64,000 nt of DNA from Georgenia sp. SYP-B2076 (GCF_003991205.1 NZ_RXOZ01000022.1:186001-250000), one strand, 5' to 3'. Counted from the stretch's first letter, positions 44,861 to 53,951 are shown. A program made the numbers and translations. Notes: generated by a model from the letters alone, not told the origin.

Positions 44861-46161
44861 GACCGGTCCCCCACGACGGCGTCGACGAGGTCGGGATACA
44901 GCCGGGCCGCGTGCTCGCGGCGCCGCGGCAGGTGACGGCTCGGCCACATGTCGGGCGCCGGCTCATAGCCCTTGAGCACCTCCCGAGCCAGGGTCACGAG
45001 GTGGACCTCCGTGGGTCCGTCACCGAGCGACAGCGCGACCGCCTCATCGAGCAGGTACTTGAACGGCATCTCCGTGGAGACACCGAGCGACCCGTGCAGA
45101 CGCATCGCCGCCAGCACGACTTCCTGGAGGACGGTCGGCATCGCGGCCTTCACCGCGGCAATGTCACCGCGCACCCGGCGGTAGTCGTTCAGCTCGTCGA
45201 TCCGCGCAGCCGTACGCAGGACGAGAAGGCGGAAGGACTCCAGCTTGATCCAGGACTCCGCGATGGCAGCTTGGGTCAGCTGCTTGGCAGCGAGCGACTC
45301 TCCCCGGGTCTCGCGTGACAGCGCACGCTCGCACATCATGTCGAAGGCGAGTCTCACCTGTCCGACCGTTCGCATCGCGTGGTGAACGCGGCCGCCGCCC
45401 AGGCGCGTCTGCGCCACCACGAAGCCCTGCCCGCGCTCACCGAGCAGGTTGTCCCTCGGGACGCGGACGTGGTTGAACCGGACGTAGGCGTGATCGCCGT
45501 CGTCCGCCGGCTCGCCGCCGTACGCGACGTGACGAACGAACTCGATCCCCGGCGTCGTGGCGTCGACGAGAAGCGCGGAGATCCGGTCGTGCGCCTTGGG
45601 CGCCTGCGGGTCGGTCAGCGCCATGACGATGAGGAACGACGCGAACCGGGCGTTCGAGACGAACCACTTCTCCCCGGAGATGACCCACTCGTCGTTCTCG
45701 AGCCGCGCCGTCGTCTCCATCATCAGCGGATCTGCTCCGCCCTGCGGCTCGGTCATGGCGAAGCACGACACGATGTCGTTGGCGAGCAACGGCTCGAGGT
45801 ATCGCTCCTTCTGCTGCGACGTTCCGTAGTGCGCGAGGATCTCCGCGTTCCCCGAGTCGGGAGCCTGAGCCCCGAACACGATCGGGCCCCAGCGTGTCTG
45901 GCCGATGATCTCGTTGAGGAGTGCGAGCTGGACCTGGCCGTAGCCCGGTCCCCCGAGTTCGGGTCCGAGGTGGCAGGCCCACAGTCCCTGCTCTCGTACC
46001 TCCTCCTGGAGCGGCGGGATGAGCCGCTGTCGAAGCGGGGAACTCATGTCGAAGGCATGGAAGTCCACGTGCTCGAGTGGCTCGACCTTCTCCCGGACGA
46101 ACTCCTCCACCCAGTCGAGCTTCTTCTGATACTCCGGATCGGTACTGAAGTCCCACGCCAT
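44857..46161 (-). CDS. ACAD10/11-type acyl-CoA dehydrogenase
   Basis: A 434-residue acyl-CoA dehydrogenase: APDSGNAEILAHYGTSQQKERYLEPLLANDIVSCFAMTEPQGGADP, ISGEKWFVSNARFASFLIVMA, MRTVGQVRLAFDMMCERALSRE, RLHGSLGVSTEMPFKYLLDEAVALSLGDGPTEVHL. This resembles the ACAD10/ACAD11 and LvaC branch, and the kinase partner follows directly. In that branch the flavoprotein removes phosphate from the phosphoacyl-CoA and rearranges the hydroxyl position. Role by analogy. Confidence 0.88.
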   Translation of the reverse strand: MAWDFSTDPEYQKKLDWVEEFVREKVEPLEHVDFHAFDMSSPLRQRLIPPLQEEVREQGLWACHLGPELGGPGYGQVQLALLNEIIGQTRWGPIVFGAQAPDSGNAEILAHYGTSQQKERYLEPLLANDIVSCFAMTEPQGGADPLMMETTARLENDEWVISGEKWFVSNARFASFLIVMALTDPQAPKAHDRISALLVDATTPGIEFVRHVAYGGEPADDGDHAYVRFNHVRVPRDNLLGERGQGFVVAQTRLGGGRVHHAMRTVGQVRLAFDMMCERALSRETRGESLAAKQLTQAAIAESWIKLESFRLLVLRTAARIDELNDYRRVRGDIAAVKAAMPTVLQEVVLAAMRLHGSLGVSTEMPFKYLLDEAVALSLGDGPTEVHLVTLAREVLKGYEPAPDMWPSRHLPRRREHAARLYPDLVDAVVGDRS

Positions 46162-46210
46162 GCAAGCACTCCTGTCAGGTCAACTCAGCGGTCAGCGAGG
46201 TGCGGCGGGA

Positions 46211-46954
46211 TCACGGCCAGCCACCGTCAACACGCAGCAGGGCACCGGTCGTGAAGGAGGAGGTCGCGCCCGCGAGGTGGAGGGCCGCACCGACGACCTC
46301 CTCCGGCTCGGCACACCGGCCCAGTGCCAGCGTCGCCTCCAGCTTCTGGCGATACTCGGCGTCCCAGTGCGCGGAGACGTCGGTGAGGAACGGACCGACC
46401 TGGATGGTGTTCACCCTGACGGCAGGTCCGAAAGCACGGGCGAAGCCCTCCGTCAGTGCGTGCAGCCCGGCCTTCGCCGCGGCGTACGGCAGGGCGATGG
46501 GGTCGGGTCGCATCGCACCGATCGAGCTGATGTTGATGATCGACCCGCTGCCCTGTTCCGCCATCCTCGTCCCGATGAGCGAGCTGAGCCGGAACGGCCC
46601 TCTCAGGTTGATGGCGATCGTCTTGTCGAACAGCTCCTCGCTCACCTGGTCCAAGGTGTCGTAGAGCGGAGAGAGCCCCGCGTTGTTGACCAGCACGTCG
46701 ACCCCTCCGAAGGCGTCGAACGCCGCTTCGACCAGCGCATCGCACTCCGCCCACCGGCTCACGTTGAAGGCGTAGGGCATCGACTCCGCGCCGTAGGTGC
46801 GGGTGAGCCGCTCACTGACCTCACGGCACGCCTCGAGCTTCCGGCTCGCCACGATCGTCCGTGCTCCTTGAGCGGCGAAGCCCTCCGCCATCGCCAGGCC
46901 CAGGCCACGGCTACCGCCGGTCACCAGGACGACCTTGTTCTCGAGTTCGTGCAC
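46211..46954 (-). CDS. SDR-family oxidoreductase
   Basis: A 247-residue short-chain dehydrogenase: TGGSRGLG, NNAGLSPLYD, ISSIGAMRPDPIALPYAAAKAG, with VRVNTIQVGPF after it. Start GTG 46954 has GGAG upstream. It is first in the operon with the dehydrogenase, kinase and second SDR. In LvaD-like modules the SDR oxidises the 3-hydroxyacyl-CoA formed after phosphate elimination; that is a plausible role here. Confidence 0.88.
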   Translation of the reverse strand: MHELENKVVLVTGGSRGLGLAMAEGFAAQGARTIVASRKLEACREVSERLTRTYGAESMPYAFNVSRWAECDALVEAAFDAFGGVDVLVNNAGLSPLYDTLDQVSEELFDKTIAINLRGPFRLSSLIGTRMAEQGSGSIINISSIGAMRPDPIALPYAAAKAGLHALTEGFARAFGPAVRVNTIQVGPFLTDVSAHWDAEYRQKLEATLALGRCAEPEEVVGAALHLAGATSSFTTGALLRVDGGWP

Positions 46955-47032
46955 CGCAGCTCCGTCTCCTCGTTGCGGAGGACCACCATCGTCCTCACGC
47001 CGTCACCGTAGGCGGAGCCGCGGGCCGCACCA

Positions 47033-47049
47033 TGTCCCAATCTCGATCA
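47033..47049. promoter_or_regulatory. Island motif copy 12 (weak)
   Basis: TGTCCCA-ATC-TCGATCA in the divergent gap between the SDR (46954, minus) and hydratase (47114, plus) genes. The left half matches 6 of 7; the right half is poor. A TACGGT box on the minus strand begins 31 bp from its centre, off the usual spacing. Confidence 0.3.
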
Positions 47050-47113
47050 TCGGCTGGCGCGCACGAGAGCGCGGCCCCCATCGTCGGACGGACCGAGAGG
47101 AGCCCCGAGGACC

Positions 47114-47929
47114 ATGGACGACTCCACGATCGTCACGGCCGACGATCGGCAGGTTCGGGTCATCACCCTGAACCGGCCGGATCGGCGTAACGCGTTCACG
47201 CTCCGTCTGCTGAGTGAGCTCAACGACGCGCTCCGCACGGCGGACGCCGACGACACCGTGCGCGCCGTCGTCGTCACGGGCGCGGGCACTGCGTTCTGCG
47301 CCGGCTTGGACACGACCGAGGACCGTGACAGCTTCGAGCGCGACATCGACGAGCTGGACGAGCTCCGCGCGTGGACGCTCGACACCCCCGTCATCGCCGC
47401 GATCAACGGGGCTGCCATCGGGGTTGGCCTCACCCTCCCCATCCAGTGGGACCTCCGCGTCGTCGCCGAGGATGCCCCGCTGAGCTTCGCGTTCTCGCGC
47501 CTCGGTCTCCTGCCCGAGGCAGGTGCCCACTGGTTCCTGCCTCGTCTGGTCGGGGCGGCGACCGCCATGGATCTCCTCCTGACGGGACGCCGGTTCAGCG
47601 GCCGGGAGGCGGTGAGCATGGGGCTGGCGTCCCGTGCCGTCCCACGTAAGCAGGTTCTCGACGCAGCGATGACGATCGCCCATGACATCGCCGACCATGT
47701 CTCCCCTCTGTCCGCTGCCCTGGTCAAGCGCCTGCTCTGGCAGTTCCAGGGGGTGAGCGACCCGGCGTGGGCCGTCGACAGGGAGAACGAGATCCTGGGC
47801 TGGCTGGGGAACCTGCCCGACGCGCAGGAAGGCATCTCCGCGATGCTGGAGCGGCGCAAGCCGTCCTGGGTCACGAGCAAGCACGCAGTCGAGCCCGAGC
47901 CACGGGTACCGCGCTCTCCCCGACGCTGA
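47114..47929 (+). CDS. Enoyl-CoA hydratase/isomerase family protein
   Basis: A 271-residue crotonase-fold protein: RPDRRNAFTL, GAGTAFCAGLDT, AIGVGLTLPIQWDLRVVAED, FSRLGLLPEAGAHWFLPRLVG. The first hydratase Glu is missing; LLPEAG has one. It belongs with 16317 and 29569 by its HWFLPRLVG segment. First gene of a two-gene unit with an LLM enzyme. Confidence 0.87.
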   Translation: MDDSTIVTADDRQVRVITLNRPDRRNAFTLRLLSELNDALRTADADDTVRAVVVTGAGTAFCAGLDTTEDRDSFERDIDELDELRAWTLDTPVIAAINGAAIGVGLTLPIQWDLRVVAEDAPLSFAFSRLGLLPEAGAHWFLPRLVGAATAMDLLLTGRRFSGREAVSMGLASRAVPRKQVLDAAMTIAHDIADHVSPLSAALVKRLLWQFQGVSDPAWAVDRENEILGWLGNLPDAQEGISAMLERRKPSWVTSKHAVEPEPRVPRSPRR

Positions 47930-47968
47930 CCGTGGTCCAAGCCCCAGGCACGGAAAGGACGTCCTCTC

Positions 47969-49000
47969 ATGACGAACACGACAACCCGGCTCATGGTCGA
48001 CGCCATGCTGCCGAGCCAGGTGAGCGTCGGCGACGATGCACGGACACTCGAGGAGCTGGGTTATGACGCCGGCTGGGTGACGGAGACCGCATGGGATCCC
48101 TTCGTCTCGGTCACCGCGGCAGCCCTCGGCACCGAGCGACTCGACCTCGGCACCTCGATCGCGGTCGCGCTGGCACGGAACCCGATGTCCCTGGCCACCA
48201 CCGCGAACCACCTCCAGCAGCTCTCCGGCGGGCGCTTCACGCTGGGGCTCGGAAGCCAGGTCAAGGCGCACATCGAGCGCCGTTTCGGCATGCCGTGGTC
48301 GCGCCCCGCCGAGAGGATGCGGGAGTTCGTGCTGGCCGTGCGGGCGATCTGGCACGCGTGGGACTCCGGCGAGCCACTCGAGTTCACCGGTGAGTTCTAC
48401 AGGCACACCCTGATGACGCCGCTGTTCGACCCGGGACCCAACCCATTCGGGCCACCTCCGGTGTTCCTGGCAGCGGTCGGTCCGTCGATGACCGCGGTCG
48501 CAGGTGAGGTCGCCGACGGCTTCCTCGTGGCGCCCCTGGCACCTCCCACCTACATCGCCGACCACGTCCTGCCGGACCTCCGGCGCGGGGCCGAGCGCTC
48601 CGCTGCTCCCCGCCCGGGCTTCACCGTCTCCGGCATGCCCTTCGTCTCGTCCGGTCGAGACCAGGCCGAGCTCGATGCTGCCGTCGAGGCGAACCGGGCG
48701 CGAGTGGCTTTCTACGCGTCCACGCCCAGCTACTTCCCCGTGATGGACCACCTCGGGCTCGGCGGCCTGCAGCAGAAACTGACCGCACTGTCCAAGCGGC
48801 GCGAGTGGGCGGCGATGACCGCCGCGGTCAGCGACGACGTCCTCGAGATCTTCTCGGTGGTGGGGCGGCCCGACGACGTGGTCCCCGAGCTGAACCGTCG
48901 CTACGCCGGCCTCGTGGACCGGGTGACGCTCTACTCCGCCGAGCCGTTCGCCGTGGAGCTCCTTGCCGCGATCCTGGCCGCTCCGGCACGGACGACGTAG
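47969..49000 (+). CDS. LLM-class F420-type oxidoreductase (MSMEG_2256-like)
   Basis: A 343-residue luciferase-like protein, paralogue of 38358-39371: LEELGYDAGWVTETAWDPFVSVTAAAL, LGTSIAVALARNPMSLATTANHLQQLSGGRFTLGLGSQVKAHIERRFGMPW. Both copies are linked to a crotonase gene (here upstream, there downstream). This repeated pairing suggests they act on successive CoA intermediates. Confidence 0.88.
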   Translation: MTNTTTRLMVDAMLPSQVSVGDDARTLEELGYDAGWVTETAWDPFVSVTAAALGTERLDLGTSIAVALARNPMSLATTANHLQQLSGGRFTLGLGSQVKAHIERRFGMPWSRPAERMREFVLAVRAIWHAWDSGEPLEFTGEFYRHTLMTPLFDPGPNPFGPPPVFLAAVGPSMTAVAGEVADGFLVAPLAPPTYIADHVLPDLRRGAERSAAPRPGFTVSGMPFVSSGRDQAELDAAVEANRARVAFYASTPSYFPVMDHLGLGGLQQKLTALSKRREWAAMTAAVSDDVLEIFSVVGRPDDVVPELNRRYAGLVDRVTLYSAEPFAVELLAAILAAPARTT

Positions 49001-49033
49001 CGCGCCGGTGGGGCAGCACCGCGAGCCCGCCGG

Positions 49034-49786
49034 TCAGGCGCGGAGCATCAGCCCGCCGTCGACATCGACCACCTGCGCAGTCATCCCACGGGATCGTTCG
49101 CTGCACAGGAACACGGCGGCGTCGGCCACCGCGGCGGCGTCGGCTGCGGGCTGGAGCGGGGAGTTCCTGGCAGCGGCGGCGACCACCTCCTCCGGGGTGA
49201 TATTCGGACCGACCATGGCCCCAAACGCCTTCGTGTCCATCGGACCGAACCCAAGTGCGTTCACGCGCACCCCGCGGGGACCGAGCTCGAAGGCCAGGTA
49301 GCGCACGATCGCCTCCGCGGCCGCCTTCGCCACACCGACCAGACCGTACTTCGGCACGACTCGGGTGGACCCCTTGCTCGTGAGGTAGACGATCGACGTC
49401 GTGTCGGTGAAGAGCGTGTCGAACGCCTCCACGGCCCTCACCAGGGACACCGCCGAGACGTCGAGCGCCTCGAGCAACGGGCCGGCCGCTCCCGTCAGGG
49501 GGGTCCGCTCGGCCTTGACCGCAGCATGGACGAGCGCGTCGATGGTGTGCCCAGCTTCCTCGACGCGTCGTGCCAGGGCACGGAGCGACTCAGGATTCGT
49601 GACGTCACACTGGACGGCCTCACCCCTACCGACCTCCTCGCACAGCGCCCTTGCTGCGGCATCGTCGGTCGCGTACGCCACCCACAGGGGCGCACCGGCG
49701 AACTCCTTCGTGAATGCACGGACGATCTCGCCGCCGACACCCGCGGCTCCTCCGAGGAGCACGAGCGCTCCGTTCTTCTGGTTCAC
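49034..49786 (-). CDS. SDR, enoyl-reductase-like
   Basis: A 250-residue Rossmann protein starting with GTG 49786 (AGAGG upstream). The N-terminal GGAAGVGGEIVRAF is a variant nucleotide loop. TSKGSTRVVPKYGLVGVAKAAAEA has Tyr-x6-Lys spacing, as in FabI-type enoyl reductases, rather than Tyr-x3-Lys. The end VDVDGGLMLRA is typical. It may reduce an enoyl thioester or other conjugated double bond. It has its own promoter within a shared divergent gap. Confidence 0.82.
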   Translation of the reverse strand: MNQKNGALVLLGGAAGVGGEIVRAFTKEFAGAPLWVAYATDDAAARALCEEVGRGEAVQCDVTNPESLRALARRVEEAGHTIDALVHAAVKAERTPLTGAAGPLLEALDVSAVSLVRAVEAFDTLFTDTTSIVYLTSKGSTRVVPKYGLVGVAKAAAEAIVRYLAFELGPRGVRVNALGFGPMDTKAFGAMVGPNITPEEVVAAAARNSPLQPAADAAAVADAAVFLCSERSRGMTAQVVDVDGGLMLRA

Positions 49787-49830
49787 TACGAGCCTCTCTG
49801 TAGTCCGCAGGCGTTCCGCCGCGCGGTGAC

Positions 49831-49915
49831 ACGCTACTGACCAGGCCGGACGCCGCGGCGCCCTCGTCGCAAAATCGAACAGCCCCGCACCGGCGAGCAC
49901 TCCGTCATATTCAAT
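49831..49915. promoter_or_regulatory. Island motif copy 13 with divergent promoters
   Basis: CGTCGCA-AAA-TCGAACA at 49865-49881. On the minus strand TAGCGT (49836-49831) starts 37 bp from the motif centre. On the plus strand TATTCA (49908) or TTCAAT (49910) starts 35 or 37 bp away. One central site could thus drive both the SDR at 49034-49786 and the kinase operon at 49923. Confidence 0.65.
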
Positions 49916-49922
49916 GCACAGC

Positions 49923-50957
49923 ATGTCCACGCACACCCACGACCTCGTCCGCCTGGACCGACTCGGCCCGGCCCTGGCGGTGGCGACCGGAGACGACGCC
50001 TGGCTGCACGTCAGCGCCTCCCTCATCAGTGGCGGCAAGTCCAACCTCACGTTCACACTGTCCAGCGCGGCCGGCGAGCTGGTGCTGCGGCGACCTCCCA
50101 CGGGGGTCCTGCTGCCAAGCGCGCACGACATGGGCCGAGAGGCTCGGGTGCAGCGGGGCCTGGCCGGTAGCAGGGTCCCGGTGGCGCGGGTCGTGCTCGA
50201 GGACGAGGGCGACCTCATCGGCATCAGGTGCTACGTGATGGAGAAGGTGCCGGGCCACATCATCCGGGACGAGCTGCCCGCCGGCTTCGCCACGACCCCA
50301 GCCGAGCGCGAGCAGCTGGCGTCCGCGTTCGTCGACACCCTCGCCGCCCTCCACGCCGTGGTCCCGGAGGCACTGGGGCTGGACGACTACGGCCGCCCGG
50401 CGGGGTTCATGGAACGCCAGGTGCGGCGATGGACCGGCCAGTGGGAAAGGAGCAAGACCCACGACGTCCCCGAGATCGACGAGCTGGGGCGCCGGTTGGC
50501 GACGCGGGTCCCCCACCAGCAGCGCGGCACCATCGTCCACGGCGACTACCGGATGGACAACGTCGTGGTCAGCCCGACCGACCCGGGACGGATCAATGCC
50601 GTGCTGGACTGGGAGCTCTCCACCCTCGGGGACCCGCTGACCGACGTTGCGTTCTTGACGCTCTTCTGGCGCGGCGCCGAGGAGCCGCAGCTCAGTCTCG
50701 CGCCTGGCGTGAGCCACCTGCCGGGCTTCCCTGACCGCGCCGCACTGCTGGAGCGGTATGCCACCGCCTCCGGAGCCGACCTGTCCGACATCGGCTACTA
50801 CCAAGCGTTCGCCCACTACAAGTTCGCGATCATCGTCCAGGGTGTGGCGGCCCGCTCCGCCGCCGGTGCGATGGGCGGCCAGGACTTCGGTGACCTCGAC
50901 GACGAGATCCTCGGTCTGGCGCAGGCCGGGCTCGACCACATCCAAGGAGACAGTTGA
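49923..50957 (+). CDS. ACAD10/11-type APH phosphotransferase (kinase 5 of 5)
   Basis: A 344-residue kinase: loop LISGGKSNLTFTL, catalytic loop TIVHGDYRMDN (H206, D208, N213) and VLDWELSTLGDPLTDVAFL (D229). This is the classic ACAD10/ACAD11/LvaA signature. Its stop overlaps the next dehydrogenase start (TGATG), and an SDR follows, giving a kinase-dehydrogenase-SDR order. ATG 49923 is only about 10 bases from the predicted -10 box, with no ribosome-binding site, so the mRNA may be nearly leaderless. ATG 49914 is the alternative. Confidence 0.9.
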   Translation: MSTHTHDLVRLDRLGPALAVATGDDAWLHVSASLISGGKSNLTFTLSSAAGELVLRRPPTGVLLPSAHDMGREARVQRGLAGSRVPVARVVLEDEGDLIGIRCYVMEKVPGHIIRDELPAGFATTPAEREQLASAFVDTLAALHAVVPEALGLDDYGRPAGFMERQVRRWTGQWERSKTHDVPEIDELGRRLATRVPHQQRGTIVHGDYRMDNVVVSPTDPGRINAVLDWELSTLGDPLTDVAFLTLFWRGAEEPQLSLAPGVSHLPGFPDRAALLERYATASGADLSDIGYYQAFAHYKFAIIVQGVAARSAAGAMGGQDFGDLDDEILGLAQAGLDHIQGDS

Positions 50958-52162
50958 TGGACTTCGCCCTGTCGGCCAAGGCCCAGGAGACCTGCGAGGA
51001 CATGTGGGACTTCATGCGGTCCCACGTCTTCCCGTCCGAACCGGTCTGGGACGCCCACCTCGCCGAGCACGGCGCGCACTCGACCCCGCCGGTCATCGAG
51101 GACCTCAAGGCCGAGGCACGCCGGCGGGGACTGTGGAACCTTTTCCTCCCCAAGCTGTCTGGCCTGTCCAACCTCGAGTACGCAGCCGTCGCGGAGATCT
51201 CCGGCTGGTCCCCCGTCATCGCCCCGGAAGCGATCAACTGTCAGGCTCCCGATACGGGGAACATGGAGACCCTCGAGCTCTTCGCGACGCCGGAGCAGCG
51301 CGAGCGCTGGCTCGATCCGCTCCTCGCCGGGACGATCCGGTCTGCCTTCGCCATGACCGAGCCGGATGTCGCGTCCTCCGATGCCACGAACATCACGACG
51401 AGCATCACCCGTGACGGCGACGACTACGTCATCAACGGCCGGAAGTGGTGGATCACCGGAGTCGCCGACCGGCGTTGCGAGATCTTCATCGTGATGGGCA
51501 AGACCAACCCGGACGCGGAGACCCACCGACAGCAGTCGATGATCCTGGTCCCGCGCGACACGGCCGGAGTGACGGTCGAGCGCCACCTCCCCGTCTTCGG
51601 CTTCCAGGACCAGCACGGCCACTCCGAGATCACCTTCGACGACGTTCGTGTCCCGGTCACCAGCCTGCTCGCCGACGAAGGCGACGGCTTCACGATCGCC
51701 CAGGCCCGCCTCGGCCCCGGACGCATCCACCACGCGATGCGCGCGATCGGGATGGCCGAACGCGCCTTGGCCCTCATGGTCGACCGCGCCAAGAACCGAG
51801 TGGCGTTCGGCAAGCACCTCTCCGAGTACGCCAACGTGCAGGACATGATCGCGGACTCCCGCATCGAGATCGACCAGGCACGCCTGCTCGTCTACAACGC
51901 CGCCTGGCTCATCGACAAGCACGGCGCCAAAGGTGCGCGGACGGAGATCTCCGAGATCAAGGTCGCCGCCCCCGCCGTGGCCATCGGAGTCATCGACCGC
52001 GCCATCGAGGTCTTCGGCGCCATGGGGGTCTCCAACGACACGGTCCTGGCTGGTCTGTACGCCTGGGCCCGAGCGCTCCGCGTCGTCGACGGACCCGATG
52101 CCGTCCATCGCCGCACCATCGCCCGCAGGGAACTCAAGAAGAGCCCGCCGTTCATCGGCTGA
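50957..52162 (+). CDS. ACAD10/11-type acyl-CoA dehydrogenase
   Basis: A 401-residue acyl-CoA dehydrogenase of the same branch as 44857-46161: AINCQAPDTGNMETLELFATPEQRERWLDPLLAGTIRSAFAMTEPDVASSDATNI, INGRKWWITGVADRRCEIFIVMGKT, NRVAFGKHLSEYANVQDMIADSRIEI. The start shares TGATG with the kinase stop, with AAGGAG upstream. The tight coupling to the kinase fits phosphorylation followed by phosphate elimination on one CoA substrate. Confidence 0.9.
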   Translation: MDFALSAKAQETCEDMWDFMRSHVFPSEPVWDAHLAEHGAHSTPPVIEDLKAEARRRGLWNLFLPKLSGLSNLEYAAVAEISGWSPVIAPEAINCQAPDTGNMETLELFATPEQRERWLDPLLAGTIRSAFAMTEPDVASSDATNITTSITRDGDDYVINGRKWWITGVADRRCEIFIVMGKTNPDAETHRQQSMILVPRDTAGVTVERHLPVFGFQDQHGHSEITFDDVRVPVTSLLADEGDGFTIAQARLGPGRIHHAMRAIGMAERALALMVDRAKNRVAFGKHLSEYANVQDMIADSRIEIDQARLLVYNAAWLIDKHGAKGARTEISEIKVAAPAVAIGVIDRAIEVFGAMGVSNDTVLAGLYAWARALRVVDGPDAVHRRTIARRELKKSPPFIG

Positions 52163-52177
52163 GAGTCGGAGGCAAGC

Positions 52178-52966
52178 ATGACACAGGCATTCAGCACGGT
52201 GGACCTCTTGGAACGATTCCGTCTCGATGACAAGGTCGTCGTCATCACGGGCGCGAGCTCAGGCCTGGGTCTCGGGTTCGCCCGGGCCTTGGCCGCTGTG
52301 GGCGCGACCCTCGTGCTCGCCGCCCGACGGGAGGACCGCCTCACTGCCCTGGCGGACGAGCTGCGCGCCGCAGGGACGAGCGTGCTCGTGCACCGGACCG
52401 ATGTCTCCCTCCAGGCGGAGTGCGAAGCGCTGGCCAGTGCCGCGGTCGCGGAGTTCGGGCGCATCGATGTCCTGGTCAACAACGCCGGCGTCGGACCTGC
52501 CGGTCCTGCGCTGCGCGAGGACCCGCAGGTCTTCCAGGACACCATCGACATCAACCTCGTCGGCACCTACCGTGTCGCGGTTGCCTGCGCCCCGCACATG
52601 CCCAAGGGGTCATCGATCGTCAACATCGCGAGCGTCGTGGGACTGGTGGCATCCCTGTCCCCCCAGGCGCACTACGCCGCGAGCAAGGCCGGCGTCCTCG
52701 GTCTCACCCGCGACCTTGCACAGCAGTGGTCGGCTCGGCGCGGGATACGGGTAAACGCCCTGTGCCCGGGATACTTCGCCAGCGAGATGACGACGTCCAA
52801 GGGGGAGGACTTCCTCCGCGAGATGGTCGCAGACAACAGCATCCTGGGCCGGTTCGGCGAGCAGGAGGAGCTTGACGCAGCACTCCTCTTCCTCGCCTCG
52901 CGGGCCTCGTCCTACATGACCGGAGGGTCCTTGGTCGTCGACGGCGGCCTCACCGCGACTCTGTGA
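52178..52966 (+). CDS. SDR-family oxidoreductase
   Basis: A 262-residue short-chain dehydrogenase: TGASSGLG, NNAGVGPAGPA, NIASVVGLVASLSPQAHYAASKAG, RVNALCPGYFASEMT. It is third in the kinase-dehydrogenase-SDR module (GGAGG before ATG 52178), matching the place of LvaD. Likely a 3-hydroxyacyl-CoA dehydrogenase. Confidence 0.9.
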   Translation: MTQAFSTVDLLERFRLDDKVVVITGASSGLGLGFARALAAVGATLVLAARREDRLTALADELRAAGTSVLVHRTDVSLQAECEALASAAVAEFGRIDVLVNNAGVGPAGPALREDPQVFQDTIDINLVGTYRVAVACAPHMPKGSSIVNIASVVGLVASLSPQAHYAASKAGVLGLTRDLAQQWSARRGIRVNALCPGYFASEMTTSKGEDFLREMVADNSILGRFGEQEELDAALLFLASRASSYMTGGSLVVDGGLTATL

Positions 52967-52978
52967 CCCCGCCTGGTG

Positions 52979-53845
52979 TCAGGGCATCGGGTCGGCTTCG
53001 CGGAGGACCGGACGATGGTCGTGTGGCTCGCTCCCCACGATGCGGTCGACCCACTGCTCGAGCTGTGCCTCACTGACCCCCCTCATGGTCAGCCAGCCCC
53101 GCACGCCCCCGTAGGTTCGGTCGACATGGCCAAGAACCGCCTCGATGGCTGCCGGCGTGACGAAGTCAGCGTCGAGGGGGACCGATCCCAGCGCACCGGC
53201 CCGTGCCAGACGCGCCATGCACGCCTTGATGTTGCCCTCGGTCCTGCGGTAGTCCGCAACGATCTCGCCGGCTTCCACCCCCGCGGCGCGCAGCAGCAGA
53301 GCCACGACGACGCCGGTTCTGTCGCGGCCCGCCGCGCAGTGGACCAGGGTGGGCCCAGGGCTGTCCAGGACGGCCGCGACTGCGGCGGTCACCGCGTCTC
53401 CGCGCCTCTCCAGCCAGCGGATGTACATGGTGGTGAAGTAGGCGCCGAGGTCTGCGTTCCCGGGCAGCTCTCGACCCGCCGCGGCACCCCTGTCGACCTC
53501 GTCGGTGACCACGGGGCGCCGGCGGACCTCTGCAGCATCCGCCAGCGGGTGGGCGCTGCCACGCCACTCGCCAGGAGACCGCAGGTCCACGACCGTCCTG
53601 GGCGGCCACACCGCCGCGCCCTCCGGCACGTCGTCACCAGCGAGCGGCACATCGCTGCGGTACAGCACGCCACTCCTCGTCGGGCTGCCTGCGGCGGTGA
53701 GCAGCCCACCGACGTCTCGGAAGTTGGTGAGGCCGGTCTCGCTCCGTTGCACGGACTCGCCGTACCTCACCGCCGCGACCGCTCGGGCAGCCCGACCCTG
53801 GTCAAGCACATGGAGATCGCCTTTCACCGCGACAATAGTCAGCAC
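52979..53845 (-). CDS. Tyrosine/serine phosphatase-like protein (DSP/PtpB type)
   Basis: A protein-tyrosine-phosphatase-fold protein of about 288 residues: GLTNFRDVGGL near the start, LYRSDVPL, VDLRSPGEW, then the P-loop VHCAAGRDRTG with the catalytic Cys and Arg. The family includes PtpB-like phosphatases acting on phosphoproteins and small phosphates. In this island it might remove phosphate from a metabolite, but that is speculation. The start is uncertain: GTG 53845 gives a suitable length, while in-frame TTG 53902 and GTG 53827 also exist, none with a strong ribosome-binding site. Confidence 0.75.
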   Translation of the reverse strand: MLTIVAVKGDLHVLDQGRAARAVAAVRYGESVQRSETGLTNFRDVGGLLTAAGSPTRSGVLYRSDVPLAGDDVPEGAAVWPPRTVVDLRSPGEWRGSAHPLADAAEVRRRPVVTDEVDRGAAAGRELPGNADLGAYFTTMYIRWLERRGDAVTAAVAAVLDSPGPTLVHCAAGRDRTGVVVALLLRAAGVEAGEIVADYRRTEGNIKACMARLARAGALGSVPLDADFVTPAAIEAVLGHVDRTYGGVRGWLTMRGVSEAQLEQWVDRIVGSEPHDHRPVLREADPMP

Positions 53846-53951
53846 TCCCGAGGGTAGACCGACTCTCCTTGTGCAGTAGGTCGCGCATTCCAGGTGTTTC
53901 AATTCGGCACACTCGGGAGAAATCCTTGGACAGGGGGCCGGGCGGCCGTTT

